A DNA stretch of 64,000 nucleotides from Borrelia hermsii DAH (GTDB lineage Bacteria > Spirochaetota > Spirochaetia > Borreliales > Borreliaceae): positions 863,977 through 927,976 of the forward strand of contig NZ_CP073136.1 in NCBI RefSeq assembly GCF_023035675.1. The letters are read 5' to 3'. The notes below the pieces were generated by a model. The model saw only the letters and a program-made list of their open reading frames with translations. It did no database searches and had not been told where the DNA came from. Shown here in pieces: positions 1 to 10,417 of this stretch. The position numbers and the translations under genes were made by a program. Numbering within the stretch: the first letter of the stretch is position 1; each line of letters opens with the position of its first letter.

Positions 1-1329
1 GCTTATGAACATTTTTCTTCTATAAGTCAGGTCAATGAAGATAATGAATTCCTTTTTTATAAAGCTTTTGATGATTTTGAGAGAGAAATTGTTAGAAAAT
101 CAATCCTTGAGAATAATCTTAGAACCGATGGGCGTACTTCTACACAGATAAGAGATATTGTTGCTGAAGTTGATCTTTTAAAGAGAACCCATGGTTCTTC
201 TCTTTTTACAAGAGGTGAAACCCAGGCATTAGCCGTAACGACTTTAGGCACAAGTATTGATGAGCAAATAATGGATGATATTGATGGTGATAAGCGTCTT
301 AATTTTATGCTTCATTATAATTTCCCTCCGTTTTCTGTTGGCGAGACAGGTAGATTGATGACTGGCAGGCGTGAGGTTGGGCATGGGCATTTAGCTCAAA
401 GGTCTTTGGAGGCCATGTTACCTAAGAAAGATGATTTTCCATATACTATTAGAGTGGTATCTGAGATATTAGAATCAAATGGCTCATCATCAATGGCTAC
501 AGTATGTTCTGGGAGTATGTCTTTAATGGCTGCTGGGGTTCCTGTTAAGGAGCAGGTTGCAGGAATAGCTATGGGATTAATTAGTGATGGCGATAAATAT
601 GTTGTCTTGAGCGATATTCTTGGAGAAGAAGATCATTTAGGTGATATGGATTTTAAGGTTGCAGGAACTAAGAATGGGATTACTGGCTTTCAAATGGACA
701 TTAAGATTTCAAATGTTACAAAGCAATTGATGAAGGATGCTCTTGAACAGGCACGAATTGGAAGAATGCATATTCTATCTATTATGGATTCTGTAATTTC
801 AAGATCAAGAGACGATATATCTGTTAATGCACCTAAGATTGTTCAGTTGCAAATTGATATTGATAAAATTTCTCTTGTTATTGGCTCTACTGGCAAGACA
901 GTTAAGGCAATTACGGATGAGTTTGAGGTTAGGGTGCAAATTGAGCAAGATGGTAGGATTACCCTTTTTGGAACTGATAGCTTAAAGATGCAAAAAGCTA
1001 AGGCAAAGATAGAGAGTATTGTAAGAGAACCTAAAATTGGTGAGATTTATGACGGGATCGTTAAAAAGATTAACAGTTTTGGAGCTTTCATTGAACTTAC
1101 TCCTATTAAGGAAGGCTTTTTAAGCAACCGAGCAAGATCGAGGGATGATAGATATGGTGATATGAGGCATTCTAGATATGGCAGTGGCCGGCATTCTAGA
1201 TATGGTAGGGATAATAGGAATACATTTGGTATGAATCCTCCAAGATTAGAGGAGGGCCAAATTGTGAAGGTCAAAATATCTGATATCGATAAGTTTGGCA
1301 AGATTGAGCTTGAATTAGTTAGAGATTAA
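1..1329 (+). CDS. pnp: polyribonucleotide nucleotidyltransferase (PNPase), 3' part
   Basis: The reading frame is open from the first base, so the gene is cut by the window edge. About 442 codons of the usual roughly 700 remain, and the N-terminal RNase PH core is missing. PNPase is the phosphorolytic 3'-5' exoribonuclease of RNA decay. The visible part starts in the linker, followed by the second RNase PH domain ([12 protein letters not shown], then [12 protein letters not shown] and the [15 protein letters not shown] block). After that come a KH domain ([14 protein letters not shown]) and an S1 domain ([20 protein letters not shown]). The S1 domain is odd: an arginine-, serine- and tyrosine-rich stretch with a tandem repeat sits where other PNPases have the HIS-type loop, before the last strands resume at [14 protein letters not shown]. 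The next gene starts 8 bases after the stop. Confidence 0.97.
   Translation, partial: AYEHFSSISQVNEDNEFLFYKAFDDFEREIVRKSILENNLRTDGRTSTQIRDIVAEVDLLKRTHGSSLFTRGETQALAVTTLGTSIDEQIMDDIDGDKRLNFMLHYNFPPFSVGETGRLMTGRREVGHGHLAQRSLEAMLPKKDDFPYTIRVVSEILESNGSSSMATVCSGSMSLMAAGVPVKEQVAGIAMGLISDGDKYVVLSDILGEEDHLGDMDFKVAGTKNGITGFQMDIKISNVTKQLMKDALEQARIGRMHILSIMDSVISRSRDDISVNAPKIVQLQIDIDKISLVIGSTGKTVKAITDEFEVRVQIEQDGRITLFGTDSLKMQKAKAKIESIVREPKIGEIYDGIVKKINSFGAFIELTPIKEGFLSNRARSRDDRYGDMRHSRYGSGRHSRYGRDNRNTFGMNPPRLEEGQIVKVKISDIDKFGKIELELVRD
1166..1205 (+). repeat. 24-bp in-frame tandem repeat inside the S1 domain of pnp
   Basis: A 16-base word (GGCATTCTAGATATGG) occurs at 1166-1181 and again at 1190-1205, giving a period of 24 bases, or eight residues (RHSRYGSG then RHSRYGRD). 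The repeat keeps the frame and adds a basic low-complexity loop to the PNPase S1 domain. Confidence 0.85.
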
Positions 1330-1337
1330 TAAGTGTT

Positions 1338-2837
1338 ATGAAATTTGTAAATTATATAAATAATATTTTTAAAAATAAGCTTGTTTTTATGAGCTTATTT
1401 TTCTTTTTCTCATGTCTGACTAGTAGAGATACTAATTTATCTATTGTTGTCGATGATGTTCAAAATTCAAATGTTGATGAATTAGATGTTAATGAGAGAA
1501 GTCGTTTATTAGGACTTAAAGATGATGAATCTTTTTTCTTAAGTGATGCCTTTTTAAAAGAGGATAATTTTTATTTTAAGAGTGCTAGGGAAAGTTATGC
1601 CCAAAAAAATTTTGGCATGACCACTTACTATTTAAATAAAATAGTAAGTGATGAGAAAAGTTATGGTAAAGAATTACTAGCTAAAGCCAATTTGTTTTTT
1701 GGTTATGTAAATTATAATATGGGTGTTTATGATCTCTCTGAATATAATTTTGATAATTTTTTAAAATATTATAAATATTCTCATGCTAGTCTTAGGGCTG
1801 CTGAACTTAAATATTTTGTTAAGGATAGAATAGGTGCAATCTCTGCATTAAGGGATATTGATAAAACTTCTCTTAATGCAGACTATGATCGAGGAATTTA
1901 TAATTTTTTGAATGATAAATTTGGAATAAATTATTTAAATTTAGAAGCTTTAGGATTTTTAGATAATAGTATTTTTGATATGTTTATTTCAGGGAGTAAT
2001 ATTTTTATTTCAAATATATTTGGTGGTCTCTTAAGATATGATGTTAAGAGCAATGAATATAAAGTTTATATTAAAGACAAGAAAAGTATTGTTTTAAATG
2101 GACTTAAAGGATTTGCAGAGCATAAAGGAGTTATATACGTTGGTGGCTCTAATGCTCTTTATTATATTGATGATTTGGAAGGTTCTATCAAGCAAGTTAA
2201 AATACCTTTAAAGGTTAACTTAAATAGTATACAAGTTTTGCTGGGCGCTAAAGATGGAATTTTTGTTGGTACTCTAGATTCTGGACTATGGTTTTATTCT
2301 GATGTAGGTGAGTGGACTTATATTAAAGTTGGTTCTAATAGGATCTCATCACTGTATTTAGATGAACAAAAAAATTTATTATTGATAGGAACAATGGATA
2401 AATCTATTTATAGCATTGATCTAGCTGATTTTAACAACGTTAAACATTTGAATTTTTTTAGCAAGGTAGAGAGTGAGAGCAATATTAATTTTATAAAGAA
2501 GCATGATGGTGGTTATTACGTTGGAACTTATGGAGGTGGTCTTTTTAAGTTAAATTTAGATAATCATACATATGTAAAATGTGACGTTAACAATGATCCT
2601 AGCATTGGGTATTTTCTTGATATGGAGATTAGGGATAATAAGTTATTATTTGCAACTTTTGAGCATGGTTTATTAATTTACGATACAGTAAACGCTAGTT
2701 GGGATTATCTAGGTCCTGGTGATGGGCTTATTAGTTTAAATTTAGTTAAAATTTTAAATTTTGATGATTATGTTATACTTGGAACTTTAAATAATGGTTT
2801 GGTTTTTGTAAATGAGAGTATTAAGAAACAATTATGA
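1338..2837 (+). CDS. predicted lipoprotein with TPR-like N-terminus and beta-propeller C-terminus
   Basis: The protein has 499 residues and I do not recognise a named family. A hydrophobic leader at about residues 14-25 ends in FFFFSC, a spirochaetal-type lipobox, so the mature protein should be lipidated at Cys26. Residues about 80-190 are helical and rich in Tyr, Ala and Leu, like TPR units. From about 205 to the end, repeated blades such as GGLLRYDVKSN, VGTLDSGLWFYS, LIGTMDKSIYSID, VGTYGGGLFKLN and FATFEHGLLIYD follow each other, typical of two-component-regulator or PQQ-like propellers. The 3' end overlaps the next gene (lptF-like) by 26 bases, which implies coupled translation. The role is unknown; a periplasmic scaffold or sensor is the simplest reading. 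Confidence 0.85.
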   Translation: MKFVNYINNIFKNKLVFMSLFFFFSCLTSRDTNLSIVVDDVQNSNVDELDVNERSRLLGLKDDESFFLSDAFLKEDNFYFKSARESYAQKNFGMTTYYLNKIVSDEKSYGKELLAKANLFFGYVNYNMGVYDLSEYNFDNFLKYYKYSHASLRAAELKYFVKDRIGAISALRDIDKTSLNADYDRGIYNFLNDKFGINYLNLEALGFLDNSIFDMFISGSNIFISNIFGGLLRYDVKSNEYKVYIKDKKSIVLNGLKGFAEHKGVIYVGGSNALYYIDDLEGSIKQVKIPLKVNLNSIQVLLGAKDGIFVGTLDSGLWFYSDVGEWTYIKVGSNRISSLYLDEQKNLLLIGTMDKSIYSIDLADFNNVKHLNFFSKVESESNINFIKKHDGGYYVGTYGGGLFKLNLDNHTYVKCDVNNDPSIGYFLDMEIRDNKLLFATFEHGLLIYDTVNASWDYLGPGDGLISLNLVKILNFDDYVILGTLNNGLVFVNESIKKQL

Positions 2838-4101
2838 ATCTTACATAATTACTGAATTTTGTAAGTATTTCTTAATTACTTTTTTATTTTTTTTCTTTGT
2901 TTTTTTCATAAACCAAATACTTTTTTTTATGAGAATACTTCTTCAAAACTATGTTCCTTTTTTCAAGGCTTTTATTTTTGTTATATATTCGCTTCCTATG
3001 GTAATTGCCCTTTCTCCTCCCTTTGCAGCTTTACTCTCAGTAATACTTACCATTTATAGGTTTAAACTTAATAATGAAATATTGGCTTTTAGATCAATTG
3101 GAATATCTATTTTTGATTTGTTAGTTCCATTTTTTAAATTAGGTGTGGTTATTGCATTAATTGCGTTTATTTTAAATGATTTTTTGCTGCCACTTGGTTC
3201 TATTGGTAGGTTAAAAATTTTTAATGAAATCAAAGAAGAAATACCTCATTTGATATTAAAACCCTATTCAAGCAAACAGTATGGAGATTTAATATTTGTA
3301 TCAGGAGAGAAATCTGATACAGGATATAGAAATGTTACTTTTTTTGATAATACTAGACTTAAAGGCTATGACAGAATATTTATGGCAAGGGAACTTAATA
3401 TTCAGAAAGAAAATTATCAGGTATATTTTATTTTGAACGATGTTTTATCAATTGCTTTAACAGAAGATGAGAGTGGATTTTATGACTATTTTTATGCTGA
3501 TCGAATGAAATATTCAATTGATCAAGTCACATTTAGTGATAGTTGGCTGTTAAGTAATGTAACACCATCTCAGATGAGTATGAGAGATGTTATTAAACTT
3601 ATTGTTAAGCAAGATAAGCTAGTTAAAGAGTTAGATATGAGAAATGATTTAGAAGAAGATCTTTTGCATTTAAATTTTTCAAATACTTATTTAAATTATT
3701 TGTATGCTACAAATAGCATTGTAGATGAGAATTATTTTCTTGAAAACTTAAATTATATGTATAATTTAAGTTTAAATTATAGTCCTTATGAGGATCTACT
3801 TGCTAAGAGAAGTTATGCTCTTTTTTATTTGGAATTTTATCAAAAAATAAGTTTACCATTGTCTGTTTTATTTTTCATCTTTTTAGCTTTCGGTATGGGT
3901 ATGTACTCAAATAAAAAATATTCTATTATTCTTGAACTTGTGATTTCAATTCTTATTTGTGTTTTCTATTGGGTAATGTTTATTGGTGGAAAAGTTTATA
4001 CTGTTCAGTATGCCCCAAATCCTTTTCTTGTTACTGTTTTGCCAAATGTGGCTTTAATTTTTGCAGGTTTAATACTTTTTTTGAGACTTTTAAAAAAATG
4101 A
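2812..4101 (+). CDS. LptF/LptG-family (YjgP/YjgQ) permease, first of pair
   Basis: The 429-residue membrane protein has the family layout: N-terminal membrane segments at about 14-37, 48-78 and 98-125, a periplasmic beta-rich domain at about 130-335 (for example VSGEKSDTGYRNVTFFDNTRL), and three C-terminal segments at about 345-427. In diderms LptF and LptG form the inner-membrane channel of the LptB2FG ABC exporter. Borrelia makes no LPS, so the cargo here must differ; an LptD homologue lies at 45.6-49.1 kb. The start lies 26 bases inside the preceding gene, and the stop overlaps the next gene as ATGA. Which of the two paralogues is F and which is G cannot be settled from the sequence alone. 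Confidence 0.9.
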   Translation: MRVLRNNYESYIITEFCKYFLITFLFFFFVFFINQILFFMRILLQNYVPFFKAFIFVIYSLPMVIALSPPFAALLSVILTIYRFKLNNEILAFRSIGISIFDLLVPFFKLGVVIALIAFILNDFLLPLGSIGRLKIFNEIKEEIPHLILKPYSSKQYGDLIFVSGEKSDTGYRNVTFFDNTRLKGYDRIFMARELNIQKENYQVYFILNDVLSIALTEDESGFYDYFYADRMKYSIDQVTFSDSWLLSNVTPSQMSMRDVIKLIVKQDKLVKELDMRNDLEEDLLHLNFSNTYLNYLYATNSIVDENYFLENLNYMYNLSLNYSPYEDLLAKRSYALFYLEFYQKISLPLSVLFFIFLAFGMGMYSNKKYSIILELVISILICVFYWVMFIGGKVYTVQYAPNPFLVTVLPNVALIFAGLILFLRLLKK

Positions 4102-5165
4102 AAGTAGATAAGCTTTTTGTAAATAATATATCATTAACTTTTTTGTTTATGAATTTTCTCTTTGTGATTTTAATTGTGCTTTTTGATTTATTTACAAATC
4201 TTTTTACTTATCTTGATCATAATCTTAGTATTAGTGATATCATTTATATTTATTATCTTTATTTGCCGAAATGTTTTTCAGATGGTTTAGCTTTGTCTTT
4301 TCTTTTTGCCGTTTCTAATCTTATTGGCAATCTTTCTATGAGAAATGAAATAATAGGACTCTTTAGTTGTGGTATTTCTATTTCTAGAATATTAAGATCG
4401 ATAATTATGCTTAGTGTTTTTATTTCAGTATTACTCTTTTTTTTTGACAATTATTTGGTTATAGATACTGTTACTAAAAGGGATGCTTTTCTTAAAAATA
4501 GTATTGGCAGTAAAGGTGCAAATGATAGGAATATAATCATTAAAGATTTTGCAAGAGAAATTTATAATATTAGGCATTATGATATCGAGAATGATATTAT
4601 TGCTAACTTGATGATTATTTTAAAAGATCAAAATGATAATTTTAAAAAAAGGTATGATATAAGTAAGGCTGAATGGACCAATTCCAGGTGGCGGCTTTAT
4701 GGTGTAAGAGAATTTTCTAAGGTAGAACGAGATGTGATAGAGAAATTTCATGAGGTTCTTGATGGTGGGGGGATTGTTAATTTAGAGCCTGAATATATTA
4801 AAATCATTATGCTTTCTTCAAAAACGTTGAATTTTTCAAAGCTTATTAGCTGGATTGGTGCCCTTAGAAGAGAAAATTTGGATTCTTCTGAAGCTTTATT
4901 TGATTTTTTCAGCAGAATATTTTTTTCATTTAGATTAATACTTCTTAGTTTTACTGTGGGTTTTGTAAGTTTTGCTTTGAAAAAAAATATTTTTATATGG
5001 AGTTTGTTAAATAGTATTGCATTTGCAGTTGTGTATGTTATTTCAATTATGGTTTTTAGTTTTTTAGCAGATCTTGGATATTTGCCCATATTTGTTGCAA
5101 GTTCATTGCCAACTATTTTATTTATTATTATTAATTTTGTCGTTTATAATCTTGTATGTAAGTAG
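4098..5165 (+). CDS. LptF/LptG-family (YjgP/YjgQ) permease, second of pair
   Basis: I set the start at the ATG in the ATGA overlap with the upstream permease (MKVDKLFVNN). A longer frame extends upstream but only shadows the previous gene. The product has 355 residues, with membrane segments near 12-38, 50-75 and 93-116, then a short periplasmic domain (about 125-250, DFAREIYNIRHYDIEN) and three C-terminal segments. It is the partner half of the Lpt-type exporter channel. The periplasmic domain is shorter than in the upstream paralogue. Two adjacent family members are the normal arrangement of lptF-lptG. Confidence 0.88.
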   Translation: MKVDKLFVNNISLTFLFMNFLFVILIVLFDLFTNLFTYLDHNLSISDIIYIYYLYLPKCFSDGLALSFLFAVSNLIGNLSMRNEIIGLFSCGISISRILRSIIMLSVFISVLLFFFDNYLVIDTVTKRDAFLKNSIGSKGANDRNIIIKDFAREIYNIRHYDIENDIIANLMIILKDQNDNFKKRYDISKAEWTNSRWRLYGVREFSKVERDVIEKFHEVLDGGGIVNLEPEYIKIIMLSSKTLNFSKLISWIGALRRENLDSSEALFDFFSRIFFSFRLILLSFTVGFVSFALKKNIFIWSLLNSIAFAVVYVISIMVFSFLADLGYLPIFVASSLPTILFIIINFVVYNLVCK

Positions 5166-5183
5166 TAGGTTTTTGGGAATTTT

Positions 5184-6311
5184 ATGTTTAATATTATTAA
5201 AAATGATAAGAATTCTAATGCACGAATTGGTGTGCTTGAACTGCCTCATGGGAAGGTAACAACTCCATGTTTCATGCCAGTTGGTACCTTGGGCGTAATG
5301 AAAGCTTTAAAGCATGATGTGCTTGAGAAATTGGGATGTAATTTGATGCTTGCAAATACTTATCATCTTTATTTAAGACCTGGCATTGATGTAATAAAAG
5401 AATATGGAAGTTTGCATAATTTTACAACTTGGAATAAAAATTTTTTAACAGATTCTGGGGGATTTCAAGTATTCTCTTTGTCTAATTTTAGAAAGATTGA
5501 AACTGAGGGAGTAGATTTTAAGTCTCATATTGATGGCTCTAGGCACTATTTTACACCTGAGAGTGTATTTAAGATGCAAGAAATTTTTGAAAGTGATATT
5601 ATTATGGCACTTGATATTTGTAGTTCTTATGGTATTGATTACAGTGAGGCGAGTTTATATGCAAATATTACAACCTCTTGGGCTCGTCGTACATTGCGTG
5701 CTTATGAGAATAGAAAAGAAGGATATGATGGTTTTTTATTCTTAATAACGCAAGGTAATTTTTTTAAAGATTTGAGGAAAAGAAGTACTGAAGCAATTTT
5801 AGAATTAAATAGTCCTGGTATTGCAATTGGTGGAATTTCTGTTGGAGAACCAAGAGATAAATATTTAGAAATTCTTGAATATAATTCTTCATTAATACCT
5901 AAAGATAAGCCAAAGTACGTAATGGGAATTGGTACGCCGCACTATATATTGGATGCAATATATTATGGTATTGATATCTTTGATTGTGTTAATCCTACAA
6001 GAATTGCTAGACATGGTTCACTTTTAACTGATAATGGAATATTGCGCATTAAGAGGGCCGGGTTTAATGTTGATACTTCTCCTATTGAGCAAGATTGTTC
6101 TTGCACTTTATGTACAAGGTATTCAAGAGGATATTTAAGACATTTAATCAAATCAGGAGAAACCCTTGGAGTTATGTTAGCTAGTGAGCATAACATTCAT
6201 TATATGTTTAGACTTATTCAAAAGGCTCGAAATGCAATTATGAATGATGATTTTACACAATTTAGAAAGCTTTATTTAAGCAAGTATGATGAAGGCAATT
6301 TTAATGAATAG
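5184..6311 (+). CDS. tgt: tRNA-guanine(34) transglycosylase
   Basis: The 375-residue enzyme exchanges guanine for the queuosine precursor at tRNA position 34. The diagnostic [11 protein letters not shown] block carries the substrate-binding Asp near residue 90. GGISVGEP follows in the middle, and [13 protein letters not shown] contains the catalytic Asp. The C-terminal zinc site [18 protein letters not shown] supplies the Cys and His ligands. [11 protein letters not shown] differs slightly from the commoner CVLPTRNARNG/H, but the key acidic residue is kept. The ATG lies 18 bases after the permease stop. The 3' end overlaps the start of murJ. Confidence 0.97.
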   Translation: MFNIIKNDKNSNARIGVLELPHGKVTTPCFMPVGTLGVMKALKHDVLEKLGCNLMLANTYHLYLRPGIDVIKEYGSLHNFTTWNKNFLTDSGGFQVFSLSNFRKIETEGVDFKSHIDGSRHYFTPESVFKMQEIFESDIIMALDICSSYGIDYSEASLYANITTSWARRTLRAYENRKEGYDGFLFLITQGNFFKDLRKRSTEAILELNSPGIAIGGISVGEPRDKYLEILEYNSSLIPKDKPKYVMGIGTPHYILDAIYYGIDIFDCVNPTRIARHGSLLTDNGILRIKRAGFNVDTSPIEQDCSCTLCTRYSRGYLRHLIKSGETLGVMLASEHNIHYMFRLIQKARNAIMNDDFTQFRKLYLSKYDEGNFNE

Positions 6312-7827
6312 AGATATTATTTCAACAATTATTGTTATGGTTTCGATCTTTTTTTCACGTATTATGGGTTTTATTAAGATAAAGGTATTTTCTTACTATT
6401 TTGGCGCAAATCTTGAAGCAGATATTTTTAATTATGTTTTTAATATTCCGAATAATTTAAGAAAGATTCTTTCAGAAGGTGCAATGACTTCAGCTTTTAT
6501 GCCTGAATTTGCGCATGAGATGAAGAAATCTAATACACATGCTCTTAATTTTTTAAGACGAGTTATTACTTTTAATGTTATAAGTATTAGTCTTGTTATT
6601 TGCATTATGATTCTTTTTTCTAAGCAAATTATGTATTTTGTATCTTCTTATAGAGGTAATAATTTGGAGTTGGCTAGTTATATATTTAACTACTTAATAC
6701 TCTACGTGTTACTTATAAGCTTAGCATCGATATTTGCATCGGTGCTAAATTCTTATAAGGTTTTTTTTATTCCATCTTTTTCTCCTGTTATGCTCTCTTC
6801 TAGTATTATATTAAGCATATATTTATTCTATAGACAATATGGAATATATAGTGCTGTTATTGGAGTAATTGTTGGTGGAATTTTGCAGTTTTTAATTCAG
6901 ATGATAAATTGTATTTATATTGGTCTTACATATAGACCAATGTTTAACTTCAATGATCCTTCATTTTTAAGATTTTTAAAGAGATGGGCAAATATGATTT
7001 TATCAGCTTTAGCGGCAATTGCTACTCAGCAAATTTCATTTGCTTTAGCATCAACCCTGGATATTGGCAGTGTTTCTGTTTTAAGTAATGCAATTGTTTA
7101 TTATCAGCTTCCTGTTGGAATATTTTATGTTTCAATTGCAACAGTTATTTTTCCTAAGATGGCTGAATATGCTTCTTTGGGCAATAAGAAAGGATTAGAT
7201 TTGATTTTGAATCAGGGAATTGATATTTTGATTTTTCTTTTAGTTCCAATGTCATTTTTAATGTATATTTGGGCTGATCCTATTCTAAATTTATTGCTTA
7301 CAGGCGGTAAATTTTCTGTTTATGATACTCAAAAAACCGTTAGCGTACTGCAATATTTTTTGATTGGATTATTATTTTCTTCAATTTTTGGACTGTTTCA
7401 AAAATATTATTTTTCAATACGTAATTCAAAAATTCCGCTTTACTTTAATCTTCTTTTTGCTGCCGTTGATATCGTGATTTCAGTTTTGGGTATTAAGTTT
7501 TATAAAATTGTAAACGTTTTGCCTATTGCACAATCAATTTCTTTTGCTTTATGTGTGGTTATCTTTTATTTTGTTGGATTTAAGTGTGGAATTAAGCTTG
7601 AACTTCTTAGATCCTCAATAGCTCTTATTAAGGCATTTATTTCCCTTATTCCTTTATATTTATTTTATACTTTCTTTAATAATTTTAAATGGGATGTAGG
7701 ATTTAGTTTAAATAATTTTTACTTGTTAAGTGTTGCAGGTATAATTAATATTATTATTTTAATATTATGTTATTATTTGCTTGGTGTTAGTAAGATTTTT
7801 AAGTTTATTAGTAGGGAGATTGCATGA
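6304..7827 (+). CDS. murJ: lipid II flippase MurJ (MviN)
   Basis: The product has about 507 residues in roughly 14 membrane segments. The N-terminus [18 protein letters not shown] followed by [23 protein letters not shown] is the signature of the MurJ family, which flips lipid-linked peptidoglycan precursor across the inner membrane. I prefer the ATG at 6304, which has AAGG eight bases upstream and overlaps the tgt stop. In-frame ATGs at 6286 and 6289 would add six or five residues that do not match the family. murC is encoded downstream in the same block. The coding sequence contains a long imperfect hairpin at 6712-6759. Confidence 0.95.
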   Translation: MNRDIISTIIVMVSIFFSRIMGFIKIKVFSYYFGANLEADIFNYVFNIPNNLRKILSEGAMTSAFMPEFAHEMKKSNTHALNFLRRVITFNVISISLVICIMILFSKQIMYFVSSYRGNNLELASYIFNYLILYVLLISLASIFASVLNSYKVFFIPSFSPVMLSSSIILSIYLFYRQYGIYSAVIGVIVGGILQFLIQMINCIYIGLTYRPMFNFNDPSFLRFLKRWANMILSALAAIATQQISFALASTLDIGSVSVLSNAIVYYQLPVGIFYVSIATVIFPKMAEYASLGNKKGLDLILNQGIDILIFLLVPMSFLMYIWADPILNLLLTGGKFSVYDTQKTVSVLQYFLIGLLFSSIFGLFQKYYFSIRNSKIPLYFNLLFAAVDIVISVLGIKFYKIVNVLPIAQSISFALCVVIFYFVGFKCGIKLELLRSSIALIKAFISLIPLYLFYTFFNNFKWDVGFSLNNFYLLSVAGIINIIILILCYYLLGVSKIFKFISREIA

Positions 7828-9248
7828 GAGAGTTTATTCTTTTATTTTGTATTGTGCTTGATCTTTTTGCTATTAAGGAGTTAACATTATCAACTAAATC
7901 TTTAGTTACGACCCAGGAGTCTGAGACTAGTACTGATAAGGATATGAAGGAAAATAATGTTGAGAGGGATGTTACTAGTGAGTCTGAGTTTAAAAGTGTT
8001 AACTTAGATGTGAAGCAGGTAAATGATGTTATTTCTTATGGACTTGATACTCAAGTTATTGAAATTATTGGCAGTCTTAAAAAATCAGGTGATGGTGAAT
8101 ACAATGCTTTGCTTGAAAAGAGATTGCAGAAAACTTTTAATATTGATCTTAAACGAGCAATTCTTGAGTTGTTTTTATCACTTAAATATGCAGGTGGTGT
8201 TGATGCTGCTAATTATATTCTAGATAGTTATGAGAGTAATAGATATCCTAACAATTTGATTAATTTAGCAATTTCATATCTTAAGGAATTTGGTGAAAAG
8301 GATGCTTTAAAAAAAACTCTTATTGGTATTCTTGAAAATAAGGAAGGGAATATCGTAGCTACTGCTGCTTATTATCTTGGTGAGCTTTCTTCTCCTGAAT
8401 ATTCAAAAGATATGATGGATGTTTATGATAAATATTCTGCTAATGATGGAGCTAAGTCGGCGATACTTATTGCTCTTGGCAAATCTAATGCTGTTGATTA
8501 TGTAGATAGATTTTATGAAATTTCTGTTGATAGTTATGAAAATCCATCAATTAAGGCTTCAGCTATTAGAGCATTATCATATCTTATGCCTGAGAAAATA
8601 ACAGAGAATGCCAATTTATATCTTCAGAATAATAATAACAATTATAATATTAAGATTGCCATTGTAAGGGCACTCTCAAAGGATATATCTCTAAAATCAA
8701 AAGAGATTTTGCATGATTTTTTAAGAGATTCTGATGCTAGCATTAGGATTGGTGCTATTGAGGCTATTAAAGAGCATAATGATATTGCTTCAAAAGAGGT
8801 ATTAATTTATAAGTTAAAAAGCGATCCTTCCTTAAAGGTCAGGGAATCATCTGGTAAGGCTTTAGTAGATATGGGGTCTGGATATGAAGAGATACAAAAC
8901 ATAATGCTTGATTCTAGTATTGAAAATAACTTTAAACTTACTATATTTAGTTATCTTTTAGATAAAGATGTAAATTCTGCACGTTTGATTGCTTTAAATC
9001 TCTTAGAAAAGGAAAATATTAATAAACCTTCAAAGTTGCTTACAAATATTTCTATGCTTCTTTCAGTTAGGAAGGGTAATTTTGATGATTTTTATTCTAG
9101 GATTATTGAGAGTAAAAATGTTGATTTAATGAATCTTGCAATTAGGGGAGCTGTTTATAATAAATCCCCATCACTCTCGGGCAAACTTAAAGAGATCAAA
9201 AGAACAACTAGTTCAGGGTATTTAAGGAAACTTTTGACAAATTATTGA
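7824..9248 (+). CDS. secreted HEAT-repeat protein of unknown function
   Basis: The 474-residue protein starts with a hydrophobic leader (FILLFCIVLDLFAI), so export is likely. An acidic, Ser/Thr/Glu-rich linker runs to about residue 65. From about 110 onward there are repeated helical pairs such as NIVATAAYYLGELSSPEY, AKSAILIALGKSNAVDYV, PSIKASAIRALSYL and ASIRIGAIEAIKEH, which are HEAT/PBS-lyase-type repeats. This suggests a protein-protein scaffold in the periplasm. Its start overlaps the murJ stop (ATGA), hinting at an envelope role. Its last bases overlap the convergent coaBC gene by 7 bases. Confidence 0.85.
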   Translation: MREFILLFCIVLDLFAIKELTLSTKSLVTTQESETSTDKDMKENNVERDVTSESEFKSVNLDVKQVNDVISYGLDTQVIEIIGSLKKSGDGEYNALLEKRLQKTFNIDLKRAILELFLSLKYAGGVDAANYILDSYESNRYPNNLINLAISYLKEFGEKDALKKTLIGILENKEGNIVATAAYYLGELSSPEYSKDMMDVYDKYSANDGAKSAILIALGKSNAVDYVDRFYEISVDSYENPSIKASAIRALSYLMPEKITENANLYLQNNNNNYNIKIAIVRALSKDISLKSKEILHDFLRDSDASIRIGAIEAIKEHNDIASKEVLIYKLKSDPSLKVRESSGKALVDMGSGYEEIQNIMLDSSIENNFKLTIFSYLLDKDVNSARLIALNLLEKENINKPSKLLTNISMLLSVRKGNFDDFYSRIIESKNVDLMNLAIRGAVYNKSPSLSGKLKEIKRTTSSGYLRKLLTNY

Positions 9249-10417
9249 TATAAAATTTTCAAAATCTCTGTTGCCGTTTCTTTTTTTGACATTTCAGGGA
9301 GTTCTTTAACGCTGTCTTTATTTATTATGTAAATTTTGTTTAAGCTTGAGCCCAAATATTTTAAGTCATTTGCAATAATATAGTCTAAATTTTTTGTCTT
9401 TAGTTTTTCTTTGGCTTTTTCTATTAAGATTTCATCTTTTTGAGCACAAAATCCAATAACAACTTGGTTTTTAGTTTTATTTTTACCTATATGTTTTATT
9501 ATGTCTGGATTTTTGATGAACTTAATATGAAGCTCTTCCATTGTATTTTTTTTAATTTTAGTTTTATAAGTCTTGTCGGGTCTAAAGTCTGCAACAGCAG
9601 CAGCACCAATTATTATATCGAATTCTTGGTATATGCTTATTGCTTCTTTGTACATTTCTGCTGCTGTTTTTATTTTAATAATGTTTATTCCATAGGGTTT
9701 TTTTTCATTGCTGGGGCCTGTAATTATTGTAACATCAGCTCCAAGGTTTTGTGCCTCAATCCCTAAATTGAAACCCATTTGTCCTGTTGATTTATTTGAT
9801 AAGTAACGAATTGGATCTAATGCTTCTTCAGTTCTAGAAGCGGTTATTAGTATCTTTTTGTTTTTTAAGGGTAATTTTGGTGCTAATGCGTTTAATATTA
9901 TTTTTAAAATATCATTTTCATTCTTAAGTCGTCCAATGGCATTTAAAGAACATGCCAGAAATCCTTCATCAGGTTCAATAAATTTATAATTATATTTTTT
10001 TAATTTTTCAATGTTTTCTTTTAAAATGGGGTTTTGATACATTATGTTATTCATTGCTATTGCGAAATAAGTTGGAGCTGTACTTGCAGATATGATTGTA
10101 CTTAGAGCATCATCAGCAATCCCTGATGCAATCTTGGAAATGATATTGTATGTTGCTGGAATAATTAATATTAAATTTGCCCATCTTGCTAGGTTTATGT
10201 GTTCTACTTCCTCATGTGTTGTGTTCCACAGACTTTTAATCACTCTGTTTTTAGAGACAGTCTCTAGTGTTAGAGGAGTAATGAATTTAGTGGCATTTTC
10301 TGTCATTATAACTTTGACGTTATATCCCATCTTTATTAGACTTGAGACAATACAGGCTGACTTGTAGGCCGCAATTCCTCCGCATATTCCGATCAATATA
10401 TTTTTGTGTTTTTTCAT
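9242..10417 (-). CDS. coaBC: bifunctional phosphopantothenoylcysteine decarboxylase / phosphopantothenate-cysteine ligase
   Basis: The two-domain enzyme of CoA synthesis has about 391 residues. The CoaC flavoprotein half carries GICGGIAAYK, HINLARWANLILIIPAT with the catalytic His, AMNNIMYQNP (the PAMN-type motif), and a Cys in GFLACSLNAIGRL. The CoaB half begins near residue 190 with KKILITASRTEEALDPIRYLSNKSTGQMG and keeps AAAVADFRP and VIGFCAQ. I chose the start at MKKHKN; a further ATG five codons upstream gives a tail that does not fit. It is transcribed leftward and divergently from the DUF997-panF pair. panF imports pantothenate, the substrate of this pathway, so the two divergent units serve the same cofactor. 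Confidence 0.95.
   Translation of the reverse strand: MKKHKNILIGICGGIAAYKSACIVSSLIKMGYNVKVIMTENATKFITPLTLETVSKNRVIKSLWNTTHEEVEHINLARWANLILIIPATYNIISKIASGIADDALSTIISASTAPTYFAIAMNNIMYQNPILKENIEKLKKYNYKFIEPDEGFLACSLNAIGRLKNENDILKIILNALAPKLPLKNKKILITASRTEEALDPIRYLSNKSTGQMGFNLGIEAQNLGADVTIITGPSNEKKPYGINIIKIKTAAEMYKEAISIYQEFDIIIGAAAVADFRPDKTYKTKIKKNTMEELHIKFIKNPDIIKHIGKNKTKNQVVIGFCAQKDEILIEKAKEKLKTKNLDYIIANDLKYLGSSLNKIYIINKDSVKELPEMSKKETATEILKILYQ

Noticed and set aside
1622..1650. Perfect 12-bp inverted repeat CACTTACTATTT in the propeller lipoprotein gene
   Set aside because: One or two such repeats are expected by chance in 64 kb at this base composition, and it lies within clear coding sequence.
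3957..4097. Upstream extension of the second Lpt permease
   Set aside because: The 47 extra codons only shadow the first permease in another frame, are Cys/Phe-rich and lack family similarity; the ATGA overlap start is better.
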